Assembly: GCA_051954235.1 (NCBI GenBank)
Contig: JBQCHY010000054.1
Coordinates: 42,614-106,613, forward strand
From: 62-47 sp051954235
Lineage (GTDB): Bacteria > Pseudomonadota > Alphaproteobacteria > Rhizobiales > Xanthobacteraceae
Direction of reading: 5' to 3'
DNA length: 64,000 bases
Both the position numbers and the translations under genes were made by a program. This document shows positions 1 to 7,533 of the stretch, one piece after another. The notes under the pieces were generated by a model that saw only the letters and a list, made by a program, of their open reading frames with translations, searched no databases and had not been told where the DNA came from. Position 1 is the first letter of the stretch. The number at the start of each line of letters is the position of its first letter.

Positions 1-828
1 GTCAGCTACCCTGAAATGGTGGCACTTGCGGGTGGCGAATCCGTTCCGGTGGTCTGCACGGCGGAGTTCGGCTTCAAGCTGCAACCCGACGCGCTGGAAC
101 GCGCCATCACGCCGAAGACCAAGTGGATCATTCTGAACTCGCCGTCGAACCCGACCGGCTCGGCCTATACTCGCGCCGAACTCAAGGCCCTGACGGACGT
201 ACTGCTCAAGCATCCCCACGTCTGGGTGATGACCGACGACATGTACGAGCATCTGGTCTACGACGACTTCGAGTTCACGACGCCGGCGCAGGTCGAGCCG
301 AAACTGTTCGACCGCACCCTGACGGTGAACGGCGTTTCGAAGGCCTATTGCATGACCGGCTGGCGCATCGGCTATGCCGGCGGTCCGGTGCAGTTGATCA
401 AGGCGATGGCGACCATCCAGTCGCAATCGACCTCGAATCCGTCGTCGGTGTCGCAATGGGCGGCGGTAGAAGCGTTGAACGGCCCGCAGGAGTTCATTGC
501 CGCCAACAACAAGGTGTTCAAGGAACGCCGCGATCTGGTGGTGGCGATGCTTAATCAGGCGACGGGCATCGACTGCCCGCGTCCGGAAGGCGCGTTCTAC
601 GTCTATCCGTCCTGCGCCGGAACCATCGGAAAAACCGCGCCTTCGGGCAAAAAGATCGAGAACGACCAGGACTTCGTCACCGAGTTGCTGGAAGCTGAGG
701 GCGTCGCCGTGGTGCAGGGCTCGGCCTTCGGGCTCGGTCCGGCGTTCCGGATTTCCTACGCCACCAAGACCTCGGACCTCGAGGACGCCTGCAAACGCAT
801 CCAGCGCTTCTGCGGGAACCTGCGGTAG
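1..828 (+). CDS. Class I/II PLP-dependent aminotransferase (aspartate aminotransferase type), 5'-truncated
   Basis: The reading frame is open from base 1, so the N-terminus lies outside the window; 275 residues remain of a family that is usually about 400. Visible motifs are NSPSNPTG (substrate/PLP loop), DDMYEHLVYD, and the PLP-lysine block SKAYCMTGWRIGYAGG, where the lysine forms the Schiff base. The C-terminal FRISYATKTSDLEDACKRI completes the small domain. These fit the aspartate aminotransferase I-gamma group, which moves the amino group between aspartate and 2-oxoglutarate in the cytosol; prephenate or other acceptors cannot be excluded. An ATG at 16 is internal to the protein and not the start. 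A hairpin follows the stop. Confidence 0.93.
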   Translation, partial: VSYPEMVALAGGESVPVVCTAEFGFKLQPDALERAITPKTKWIILNSPSNPTGSAYTRAELKALTDVLLKHPHVWVMTDDMYEHLVYDDFEFTTPAQVEPKLFDRTLTVNGVSKAYCMTGWRIGYAGGPVQLIKAMATIQSQSTSNPSSVSQWAAVEALNGPQEFIAANNKVFKERRDLVVAMLNQATGIDCPRPEGAFYVYPSCAGTIGKTAPSGKKIENDQDFVTELLEAEGVAVVQGSAFGLGPAFRISYATKTSDLEDACKRIQRFCGNLR

Positions 829-847
829 ACAGTCGCTGGTAGTGAGT

Positions 848-884
848 TCGGGCGATCATATCGTCGTGATCGCCCGATTTGCCG
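848..884 (+). terminator. Candidate intrinsic terminator after the aminotransferase
   Basis: A perfect 10-bp inverted repeat (CGGGCGATCA at 849-858 with TGATCGCCCG at 867-876, loop of 8) lies 20 bases after the stop. The T-tract is poor right at the stem (ATTT), with a run of six T about 10 bases later, so termination efficiency is uncertain. Confidence 0.5.
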
Positions 885-1000
885 CAATTTTTTCCGGTTT
901 TCACATGGAACTGCCATGTTTTGGACACGGCTGGACCTTCCTGTGCGCCGGCATTCAAAGCGTGGCCGTCAAGGACCACACAATCGGAGACTAAACTCAG

Positions 1001-1540
1001 ATGCGTATGATGAAGATGTTGGGTATCGGCGCCGTGGCGCTGGTTGCCTCGATCGCCACCGCAAATGCCCAGCAGGGCCAGCTTCAGGTCGGCGTGCTTT
1101 CTTGCGAAGGTGGCCAGAACGTCGGCTACGTGGTCGGCTCGACCGCTGATCTGACCTGCACGTTCGAAAGCGCCGGTCGCCGTCCGGAGGCTTATGTCGC
1201 CACGATCAAGCGCTTTGGCGTCGATCTCGGCTTCACCCAGCAGACCGGCCTGGCCTGGGCGGTCTATGCTCCGACCAACCGGATTGGTCGCGGCGACCTC
1301 GCTGGCCACTTCGGCGGCGTCGGCGCCAATGCGTCGGTCGGCGTCGGTGTCGGCGGCAATCTGCTGGTCGGCGGTTCGAACAACGCGTTCTCGTTGCAGC
1401 CGCTCAGCCTGCAGGGCCAGACCGGCCTCAACGCAACGGCTGGCGTTATCGACGTCGAACTGCGTCCAGCCGCGGTGCAGCCGCACCGCAAGGCGCGCAA
1501 GCATCGCAAGCACCATCGCCATCATCGTCACCACCGCTAA
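1001..1540 (+). CDS. DUF992 family secreted protein with histidine-rich tail
   Basis: A 179-residue protein with a signal peptide (residues 1-23, ending ANAQQ) and a DUF992 body recognised by GVLSCEGGQNVGYVVGS, the ADLTCTF cysteine, the LGFTQQTGLAWAVYAP block and a glycine-rich VGVGVGGNLLVGGSN stretch. DUF992 proteins are periplasmic or surface proteins of unknown function, common in Bradyrhizobium relatives. The C-terminus carries an extension rich in His, Arg and Lys (HRKARKHRKHHRHHRHHR) which the paralogue at 2001 lacks; metal binding is possible but only an inference. A GGAG at 976-979 serves the ATG at 1001. A strong terminator follows. Confidence 0.85.
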   Translation: MRMMKMLGIGAVALVASIATANAQQGQLQVGVLSCEGGQNVGYVVGSTADLTCTFESAGRRPEAYVATIKRFGVDLGFTQQTGLAWAVYAPTNRIGRGDLAGHFGGVGANASVGVGVGGNLLVGGSNNAFSLQPLSLQGQTGLNATAGVIDVELRPAAVQPHRKARKHRKHHRHHRHHR

Positions 1541-1566
1541 GCGCGGCTTGACGTAACGTGACATTG

Positions 1567-1593
1567 AAGGCCCGCGTTTGCGGGCCTTTTTTG
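1567..1593 (+). terminator. Intrinsic terminator of the first DUF992 gene
   Basis: Perfect 9-bp stem AAGGCCCGC/GCGGGCCTT with a GTTT loop (1576-1579) runs directly into a T-tract (1587-1592). It sits 26 bases after the DUF992 stop and separates it from the convergent GDCCVxC gene. Confidence 0.88.
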
Positions 1594-1624
1594 TTGGCTT
1601 TTGTAACGCCAAAACTCGCGTGTT

Positions 1625-1825
1625 TTAACCGCAGCAGCCGCCGGATTGCATCGGCGGGCAGGGTGCGGAGCCATAAGAACAGAACACGCAGCAGTCGCCA
1701 GCCTTGGGCTTCAGCCGCTGCCGGCATCCCTTGCAGTCGTAGAAGAAAACGCAGGCGTCGGTCGGCATGGTCTCGGCCGACTCATGACCGCAGGACGGAC
1801 ATCGTATGATCGATTGGTGCTGCAT
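1625..1825 (-). CDS. GDCCVxC-domain small cysteine-rich protein
   Basis: A 66-residue protein with CPSCG near the N-terminus, a CKGC pair at about residues 32-35 and the signature GDCCVFCSYG near residue 43, ending GGCCG. This is the GDCCVxC family, which has both cysteine and selenocysteine versions; here the last motif position is an ordinary Cys (TGC) codon. The layout of Cys pairs suggests a compact zinc or thiol-metal site; the biochemical role is unknown, though members often lie near metal or mercury genes, which are not present here. The ATG at 1825 is preceded by GGAGAGGA, a good ribosome binding site. Confidence 0.85.
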   Translation of the reverse strand: MQHQSIIRCPSCGHESAETMPTDACVFFYDCKGCRQRLKPKAGDCCVFCSYGSAPCPPMQSGGCCG

Positions 1826-2000
1826 TCCTCTCCGCCGTGGAAATGTCTGGCTGCGAGCCAGCGCTCACGCCGGCGTTGTCGGGGGATAGTATCGCTCACG
1901 ACCTCTCGCCAGTCACATCTGCGATATCAAATTGTTGCCGTCGCGTGTAACATCATGCGGACCCGCCGTTTGCTTTTCCTCCCGCCGGAGAAGATATGTC

Positions 2001-2477
2001 ATGCGCCGTCGTTCGATCCTCCTTAGCGTGGCTGCCGCCGCGCTGATCTCTGGTGTGGCTCACGCCCAGCAGTCGCAGCGGGTTCAGATCGGCGTGCTGG
2101 AATGCCGTGGCGGCGCCAGCGTCGGCTTCATCGTCGGCTCGGTCACCAATCTTGGCTGCCTCTTGCATGCCGACGGCAGGCCGGATCAACCGTATGTGGC
2201 GACCATCCGCAAGGTCGGCATCGACCTCGGTATCACCGAACAATCGACGCTGACATGGGCAGTGTTTGCGCCGGTGGAGCGTGCCGGCATCGGCGACCTC
2301 TCGGGCAACTACGCCGGTGCGCAAGGTAGCGCCAATGTTGGAATCGGTCTCGGCGCTAATGTGTTGATCGGCGGTTCGGCCAATTCCATCGCGTTGCAGC
2401 CGCTGAGTGTACAGGGCTCGACCGGTATCAGCGTGGCTGTGGGACTGGCGGGACTCGAGTTGCGCCCGGGGCGCTGA
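2001..2477 (+). CDS. DUF992 family secreted protein (second paralogue)
   Basis: A 158-residue protein, a paralogue of the gene at 1001: signal peptide (residues 1-21, ending VAHAQ), GVLECRGGASVGFIVGS, LGCLL cysteine, GIDLGITEQSTLTWAVFAP, VGIGLGANVLIGGS and IALQPLSVQGSTG. It ends right after the conserved LELRP, so it has no histidine-rich tail. I start at 2001 because the residues upstream do not look like a signal peptide and GGAG lies about 10 bases before this ATG. The two copies on the same strand, split by a convergent gene, suggest an old tandem duplication. Function unknown. Confidence 0.85.
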   Translation: MRRRSILLSVAAAALISGVAHAQQSQRVQIGVLECRGGASVGFIVGSVTNLGCLLHADGRPDQPYVATIRKVGIDLGITEQSTLTWAVFAPVERAGIGDLSGNYAGAQGSANVGIGLGANVLIGGSANSIALQPLSVQGSTGISVAVGLAGLELRPGR

Positions 2478-2483
2478 CTTTTT

Positions 2484-2619
2484 GTCCCTCTCCCCGCGAG
2501 CGAGGAGAGGGTCGGGGTGAGGGGGACTGCCTCAAAGCGTGTTGCAGATTTCTGGAATTGCCCCTCGCCCGGATTGCTTCGCAATCCGACCTCTCCCTGT
2601 TATTCACGGGGAGAGGTGA
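2484..2619. repeat. Dispersed CTCTCCCC/GGGGAGAGG repeat (family D, copy 1)
   Basis: The stretch begins with CCCTCTCCCCGCGAGCGAGG and ends with a CGGGGAGAGG half, and includes GTCGGGGTGAGGGG and TTGCTTCGCAATCCGACC. A similar element lies at 20504-20610. Such elements are scattered between genes in Bradyrhizobium-type genomes. It fills most of the gap before the EF-G-like gene. Confidence 0.75.
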
Positions 2620-2714
2620 GTGACGAAAGTTCCTGCTTGCCAATAGCCGGGACCCCTGAGACCATTCCCGTTGCCGACCCAATCATGGGCCGAGCTCCAA
2701 ATCAGGAGGCGGCA

Positions 2715-4763
2715 ATGGGACATGACGTCAGAAGTCCCCGCGGTCCACGATGCATCGCGCTCGTGGGCCCTTTTCAAAGCGGAAAAACAACTCTTCTCGA
2801 AGCCATCCTCGCACGTACCGGCGCGATCCCGCGTGCCGGCAGCGTCGAGGCAGGCACTTCAGTTGGCGATGCCGGCGCGGAAGCGCGTCTGCACAAGATG
2901 GGCGTCGGTCTCAACGCGGCGACCGTCACCTTCATGGGCGACACTTACACGTTCCTCGACTGTCCGGGCTCGATCGAATTCGCGCACGACATGCGCGCGG
3001 TGTTGCCGATCGTCGACGCGGCGGTGGTGGTCTGCGAAGCCGACGAGCGCAAGCTGCCGCAATTGCAGGTGATCTTGCGCGAATTGGAAGACATGCGGAT
3101 TCCACGCTTCCTGTTTCTCAACAAGATCGACAAGGCGACCAAGCGCATCCGCGAAGCGCTCGCGGCGTTGCAGCCGGCGTCGCGCGTGCCGCTGGTGCTG
3201 CGGCAGATTCCGATCTGGAACGGCGATCTGATCGCCGGCTTCGTCGATCTCGCATTGGAGCGTGCCTTCGTCTATCGCGAACATGCAGCTTCTGAAGTCG
3301 TCGCGCTCGACGGCGGCAATCTCGACCGCGAGAAAGAAGCGCGGTTCACCATGCTGGAATATCTCGCCGATCACGACGACGCGCTGATGGAGCAACTGCT
3401 CGACGACATTCCGCCGCCGCGCGATGCGGTCTTCGACGATCTCGCCCGCGAATTGCGCGAAGGACAGATTTGTCCGGTGCTGCTCGGCTCTGCCGCGCGG
3501 GAGAACGGCGTTGGCCGTCTGTTGAAGGCGTTGCGGCACGAAGCGCCCGGCATCGCTGAGACGGCGACGCGGCTTGCCGCGACGGGTGAGGGCGCGTCTC
3601 TCGCTTACGTCGTCAAGACCACGCATTTGCAGCACGGCGGCAAGCTGTCGCTGGCGCGGGTGCTGCGTGGTCATCTCGACGACGGCGCGACGGTGCAATC
3701 CTCGAGTGGCGGCACGGGACGCATCTCCGGCATTCTCGCGGCAAACGGTGCGGGTGACAGCAAACGCGCCTTGGCGGAGGCGGGCGATGTGGTTGCGCTC
3801 GGCAAGCTCGATCCGATGAAGACCGGAGATACGCTGACGACCGCGAAAACCGCGCCGGCGCCGCTCGCGCAGATGAGTACGGCGCCGCCGGTATTGGCAA
3901 TCGCGTTGGCGGCGAACGACCGCAAGGACGACGTCAAGCTCGGCCAGGCGTTGCAGCGCCTTACCGAGGAGGATCCCTCGCTCACCGTGCAGCACAATCC
4001 CGCCAACCACGAGATGGTGTTGTGGGGGCAGGGCGAGATGCATCTGCGCGTGGCGATGGAGCGCTTGCAGGAGCGCTACGGCGTCAACGCCAAGTCGCAT
4101 CCGCCGGGCGTTGGCTATCAGGAGACCATCCGCAAATCGGCCACGCAGCGCGGCCGCCACAAGAAGCAATCCGGTGGGCATGGCCAGTACGGCGATGTCG
4201 TGCTCGACATCAAGCCGCTGCCGCGCGGCGACGGTTTCCGTTTCGAGGAAACCGTGGTCGGCGGCGCGGTGCCGAAGAACTATATCGGCGCGGTGGAGGA
4301 AGGCGCGAGGGATGCGCTGATGCGAGGGCCGCTGGGCTTTCCGGTCATCGACCTGCAAGTGACGTTGACCGACGGCTCCTATCACAGCGTCGATTCATCC
4401 GATCAGGCGTTCCGCACCGCCGCGCGGATGGGCGTTGCCGAAGCGCTGGCGCAATGCGCGCCGGTGCTGCTGGAGCCGATCCATCTGGTCGAGATCGTCT
4501 GTCCCAGCGAGGCGACGGCGAAGGTCAACGCCATCCTCTCCGGCCGGCGCGGCCAAATCCTCGGCTTCGATACCCGCGAGGGCTGGGACGGCTGGGATTG
4601 CGTGCGCGCATCGATGCCGGAAGCCGAGATCGGCGATCTGATCGTCGAACTCCGTTCGGCGACGGCAGGCGCGGGCGGCTTCACCCGCACCTTCGATCAC
4701 ATGGCTGAAGTGACGGGCCGCGCGGCCGACCAGATCGTCGCAGCGCATCGCGCGGCGGCATAG
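2715..4763 (+). CDS. Elongation factor G-like translational GTPase
   Basis: A 682-residue protein with the EF-G domain order: GTPase domain (P-loop GPFQSGKTT near residue 17, NKID G4 motif), domain II, domain III (GQGEMHLRVAMERL), domain IV and domain V (MAEVTGRA end). It is not canonical EF-G: the usual switch I RGITI is absent and the switch II DTPGH is DCPGS here, so the catalytic histidine of translational GTPases is a serine. It therefore belongs to the divergent EF-G-like group that coexists with the str-operon fusA. A role in ribosome rescue or recycling is possible but unproven. The start at 2715 follows AGGAGG at 2704-2709; the open frame continues upstream through the dispersed repeat, which is unlikely to be coding. 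Confidence 0.88.
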   Translation: MGHDVRSPRGPRCIALVGPFQSGKTTLLEAILARTGAIPRAGSVEAGTSVGDAGAEARLHKMGVGLNAATVTFMGDTYTFLDCPGSIEFAHDMRAVLPIVDAAVVVCEADERKLPQLQVILRELEDMRIPRFLFLNKIDKATKRIREALAALQPASRVPLVLRQIPIWNGDLIAGFVDLALERAFVYREHAASEVVALDGGNLDREKEARFTMLEYLADHDDALMEQLLDDIPPPRDAVFDDLARELREGQICPVLLGSAARENGVGRLLKALRHEAPGIAETATRLAATGEGASLAYVVKTTHLQHGGKLSLARVLRGHLDDGATVQSSSGGTGRISGILAANGAGDSKRALAEAGDVVALGKLDPMKTGDTLTTAKTAPAPLAQMSTAPPVLAIALAANDRKDDVKLGQALQRLTEEDPSLTVQHNPANHEMVLWGQGEMHLRVAMERLQERYGVNAKSHPPGVGYQETIRKSATQRGRHKKQSGGHGQYGDVVLDIKPLPRGDGFRFEETVVGGAVPKNYIGAVEEGARDALMRGPLGFPVIDLQVTLTDGSYHSVDSSDQAFRTAARMGVAEALAQCAPVLLEPIHLVEIVCPSEATAKVNAILSGRRGQILGFDTREGWDGWDCVRASMPEAEIGDLIVELRSATAGAGGFTRTFDHMAEVTGRAADQIVAAHRAAA

Positions 4764-4812
4764 GCGGCATAGGTTGTCAGAAGCGATGGCTGAAGCGGTC
4801 TGGCCATCGCTT

Positions 4813-5967
4813 CTAATGCTTTGGCACGCCGGCGACGGTAAGGCCGTCGCACAGTCGCTCCATGAACGACGCGCGGAACGGCCACGCCTCGCGTGCGACT
4901 GCCACCGTCAGGTCACCATCCTTGCGCAGTAAGCGTCGTGCATGGCGACGTGCCTCGTCGCGCGCGCCCGCGTGCGCGGCCGCCGCGACCAGCACGCGTT
5001 CGGCCCAGAACGATTCCGGTACTGCTTCCGTGCCGTCCCTGATCCAGTGCACCGCGCGGTCGTAACGCCCCGCATTGAAGTGCGCGCAACCGATTCCGAT
5101 GAAGATGAGGTGGCGCAGCGGTTCGAACGGCATCAGCCGCAAGGTGATCTGCAATTCCCGCAACGCGCCACCGTCATCGCCGGCATAGGCCGACAGCCAG
5201 CCGCGCCGTACCCAGGCCCACGGCGACCATGGATCGAGCGCCAGCGCGCGCTCGATCAACCGGTCTGCCTCGGGCAGACGCCGCGCCAGCGTCTGCGCGC
5301 CGCTGCATAGACTAAGGGCAACGGCGTCATTGGACGCGAGCCGCGCTGCTTCGTCCGCCATCGTCAGCGCGCGGATGCGATCGCTGCCGGATGCGCCGTC
5401 GAAATTGTGCGCTGCGCGCTGGCTCCAGCACCACGCCGCGATCGCTCTCGGCAGCGCGTAATGCGGCGCGCGTTCGAGTGCCTGCTCGGCATCGGCCAGC
5501 GCCGCGCCGCACGATCGCGGACCGACGGCAAAGGCCGATGCCACCGCGCGCCACGTCAGGCGCAGCGCTTCGTCGTCGATCTCGGGCGTGTCGCGATGCG
5601 TTCGCGCGCCGCGCAGCGTCTGCGAGGGGAGTTCGCCGAACTGGTTGCGATAGCGCGCGGCGAAGCGGCCGAACTGAGTGAAGCCGTTGGCCAGCGCGAT
5701 GTCGGTGATGTTCGTTTCGCCATCACCGGCGGCGTTGAGTTGCTGACGGGCGCGCGCGAGCCGCGTCCGTCGCACCCAGCCGAGCGGCGTCGTGCCGAGG
5801 TGCTCCTTGAAATGAAGTTGCAGCGTGCGCGGCCGCACGCCCGCGACGGTGGCCAGCGTTTCGAGCCGGATTGGTTCGTCGAGCCGCGCGCTCAACCAGT
5901 CGAGCGCCTGCACGATGCTGGCAGGCAATGGCTGGCGACGACCTGACGCATTGTCGCCCTCGGTCAT
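4813..5967 (-). CDS. AraC-type transcriptional regulator with long C-terminal TPR-like region
   Basis: A 384-residue protein whose two AraC helix-turn-helix units are at the N-terminus (about residues 15-115: LETLATVAGVRPRTLQLHFKE, then ITDIALANGFTQFGRFAARYR and FGELPSQTL). The remaining 260 residues are alanine-rich helical pairs that look like tetratricopeptide repeats (for example ALALDPWSPWAWVRRGWLSAYAG). This is the reverse of the common AraC layout, where the sensor is N-terminal. I start at 5967 because a GGGAGTG site precedes this ATG; a 35-residue longer frame exists. It is divergent from the methyltransferase at 6156 and may control it. A CTTGCGCAAG palindrome lies between them at 6057-6066. 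Confidence 0.82.
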   Translation of the reverse strand: MTEGDNASGRRQPLPASIVQALDWLSARLDEPIRLETLATVAGVRPRTLQLHFKEHLGTTPLGWVRRTRLARARQQLNAAGDGETNITDIALANGFTQFGRFAARYRNQFGELPSQTLRGARTHRDTPEIDDEALRLTWRAVASAFAVGPRSCGAALADAEQALERAPHYALPRAIAAWCWSQRAAHNFDGASGSDRIRALTMADEAARLASNDAVALSLCSGAQTLARRLPEADRLIERALALDPWSPWAWVRRGWLSAYAGDDGGALRELQITLRLMPFEPLRHLIFIGIGCAHFNAGRYDRAVHWIRDGTEAVPESFWAERVLVAAAAHAGARDEARRHARRLLRKDGDLTVAVAREAWPFRASFMERLCDGLTVAGVPKH

Positions 5968-6155
5968 GGGATCACTCCCGTATCGGCCCCCGAGGTGGAT
6001 CGACGGGGGCGCGCTGATCCGCATCACGTCGAACTTCGATGCGCATTCTGCATCAACTTGCGCAAGCTGCATAGCGAAGGCGTATCCGGCGGATTCAGAA
6101 TTCGACGTAGCCAGAGGCGAACTCGGCCGTTCATAACCTAGCGAGGAGATGCGTC

Positions 6156-6989
6156 ATGTCCGTTCTTGAAACCATGACCCCGATCAAGCCGGATCTCGCC
6201 GCGATCAAGCAGAAACAGCATGGCGCGTGGGCGTCCGGCGACTATGCGATCATCGGCGCCACCCTTCAGATCGTTGGCGAGACTTTATGCGAGGCGCTAG
6301 ACCTGCGCGCCGGGCAGCGCGTGCTCGATGTCGCCGCCGGCAACGGCAACGTCACACTGGCGGCGGCGCGGCGCTGGTGCGAGGTCACCTCGACCGATTA
6401 CGTGCCGGTCTGGCTGGAGCGCGGCCGGGCTCGCGCTGCGGCCGAAGGCTGGAGCGTCGATTTTCGCGAAGCCGACGCAGAGGCGCTGCCGTTCGCGGAT
6501 GCGAGTTTCGATGTGGTGACGTCGAGCTTTGGCGTGATGTTCACGCCGGATCAGGAACGCGCTGCGGCGGAGATGCTGCGGGTGTGCAAGCACGGCGGCA
6601 AGATCGGCCTCGCCAACTGGACGCCGGACGGCTTCATCGGCCAGGTCTTCAAGACGCTCGGCAAATACCTGCCGCCGCCCGCCGGCACGAAATCGCCGGC
6701 GCGATGGGGGACGCGGGATGGACTCTCCGATCTGTTCGGCGCCGGCGCGGCCTCGATCAACGCCGAGAGTAGGGACTTCATGTTCCGCTATCGATCGGCG
6801 GCGCACTTCGTCGATGTGTTCAGGGCCTACTACGGACCGATCCACAAGGCGGTCGCGGCGCTCGGCGACGATAAGGGGCGATTGTTCCTGACCGATCTTG
6901 CAGCGTTGCTCGAACGTCACAACACCGCTCGCGACGGGACGATTGTGGTACCGGGGGAGTATCTCGAGGTCGTTATCGTGAAATCATAA
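6156..6989 (+). CDS. Class I SAM-dependent methyltransferase (UbiE/Ubie-like)
   Basis: A 277-residue Rossmann-fold methyltransferase. Motif I is VLDVAAGNGNVTLAAARR (SAM binding), followed by an acidic turn STDYVPVWLE, motif with EADAEALPFADASFDVVTSSFGVMF, and GGKIGLANWTPDGFIGQVF. This pattern is the Methyltransf_11 type used on quinones, lipids or small molecules; the substrate is not readable. The upstream GAGGAG (around 6141) is a good ribosome site. It is divergent from the AraC regulator and followed by a strong terminator, so it is probably monocistronic. Confidence 0.88.
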   Translation: MSVLETMTPIKPDLAAIKQKQHGAWASGDYAIIGATLQIVGETLCEALDLRAGQRVLDVAAGNGNVTLAAARRWCEVTSTDYVPVWLERGRARAAAEGWSVDFREADAEALPFADASFDVVTSSFGVMFTPDQERAAAEMLRVCKHGGKIGLANWTPDGFIGQVFKTLGKYLPPPAGTKSPARWGTRDGLSDLFGAGAASINAESRDFMFRYRSAAHFVDVFRAYYGPIHKAVAALGDDKGRLFLTDLAALLERHNTARDGTIVVPGEYLEVVIVKS

Positions 6990-7041
6990 CGGCGTGCATC
7001 ACCGCGACAGCGCAAGGTGCGGCGCGCTTGGTGAACTCACG

Positions 7042-7069
7042 GAGGCCCGATCCCGGATCGGGCCTCTTT
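7042..7069 (+). terminator. Intrinsic terminator of the methyltransferase gene
   Basis: Perfect 11-bp stem GAGGCCCGATC/GATCGGGCCTC with a CCG loop (7053-7055), followed by TTTCATTT. Confidence 0.85.
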
Positions 7070-7141
7070 CATTTCAAGCTGTTCGCTGTGGTGGGAATCC
7101 CGTAGATCAATCAGAGTGCGGATCGTTTCGGGTATCTGACG

Positions 7142-7187
7142 TGATGTATTTTACATCATTGTCATTGTATGATACATCAATTATAAC
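7142..7187 (+). promoter_or_regulatory. Promoter with overlapping operator repeats upstream of the XRE gene
   Basis: A near-consensus housekeeping promoter is visible: -35 TTGTCA at 7159-7164, 17-bp spacer, -10 TATAAC at 7182-7187. Directly upstream is a perfect inverted repeat TGATGTA-TTT-TACATCA (7142-7158). A second inverted repeat TGTAT-G-ATACA lies inside the spacer (7166-7176). The half-site TACATCA occurs at 7152 and 7173, exactly 21 bp apart, so both faces match. This looks like an autoregulatory operator. Confidence 0.72.
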
Positions 7188-7209
7188 TCTCCAACATGGA
7201 ATTCTGGCG

Positions 7210-7476
7210 TTGATCACCTCATTCCAGATGAGAGCGGCGCGGGCGCTGCTCAGCATAGATCAGAAGACGTTGGCGGAACTCGCGGGAGTATCGCTGCCGA
7301 CGATCCAGCGCATGGAGGCCAGTGACGGCAATGTGCGCGGCGTCGTCGAGTCCCTGACCAAGGTGGTCGATGCGTTGAATCGCGCGGGCGTGGACCTCAT
7401 CGGTGAACATGCGCGGAGCGATGACGGCGGGCGCGGGGTGCGCCTGAAGCAACCCGGACCGCCGCCGCGCGTCTGA
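7210..7476 (+). CDS. XRE-family helix-turn-helix regulator (small)
   Basis: About 88 residues with one HTH: QMRAARALLSIDQKTLAELAG followed by VSLPTIQRMEAS, the typical Cro/CI pattern, then a short helix ALNRAGVDLIGE. Homologues begin close to the T.xQ.RAAR block, and a promoter lies at 7159-7187, so translation must start downstream of about 7194. I chose TTG at 7210; ATG at 7228 is the alternative and would shorten the protein by six residues. Longer frames starting upstream would cross the promoter. The operator-like repeats in the promoter point to self-control. Confidence 0.75.
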   Translation: MITSFQMRAARALLSIDQKTLAELAGVSLPTIQRMEASDGNVRGVVESLTKVVDALNRAGVDLIGEHARSDDGGRGVRLKQPGPPPRV

Positions 7477-7533
7477 CCATCGACCGGCCGACTGCTTGCA
7501 GCGCTTTGCGTGAGGCGAGGTCGGGAGCATCGG

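Noticed and set aside
2859..4385. A 508-codon minus-strand frame inside the EF-G-like gene
   Set aside because: Antisense of a conserved protein; no recognisable domain or ribosome site.
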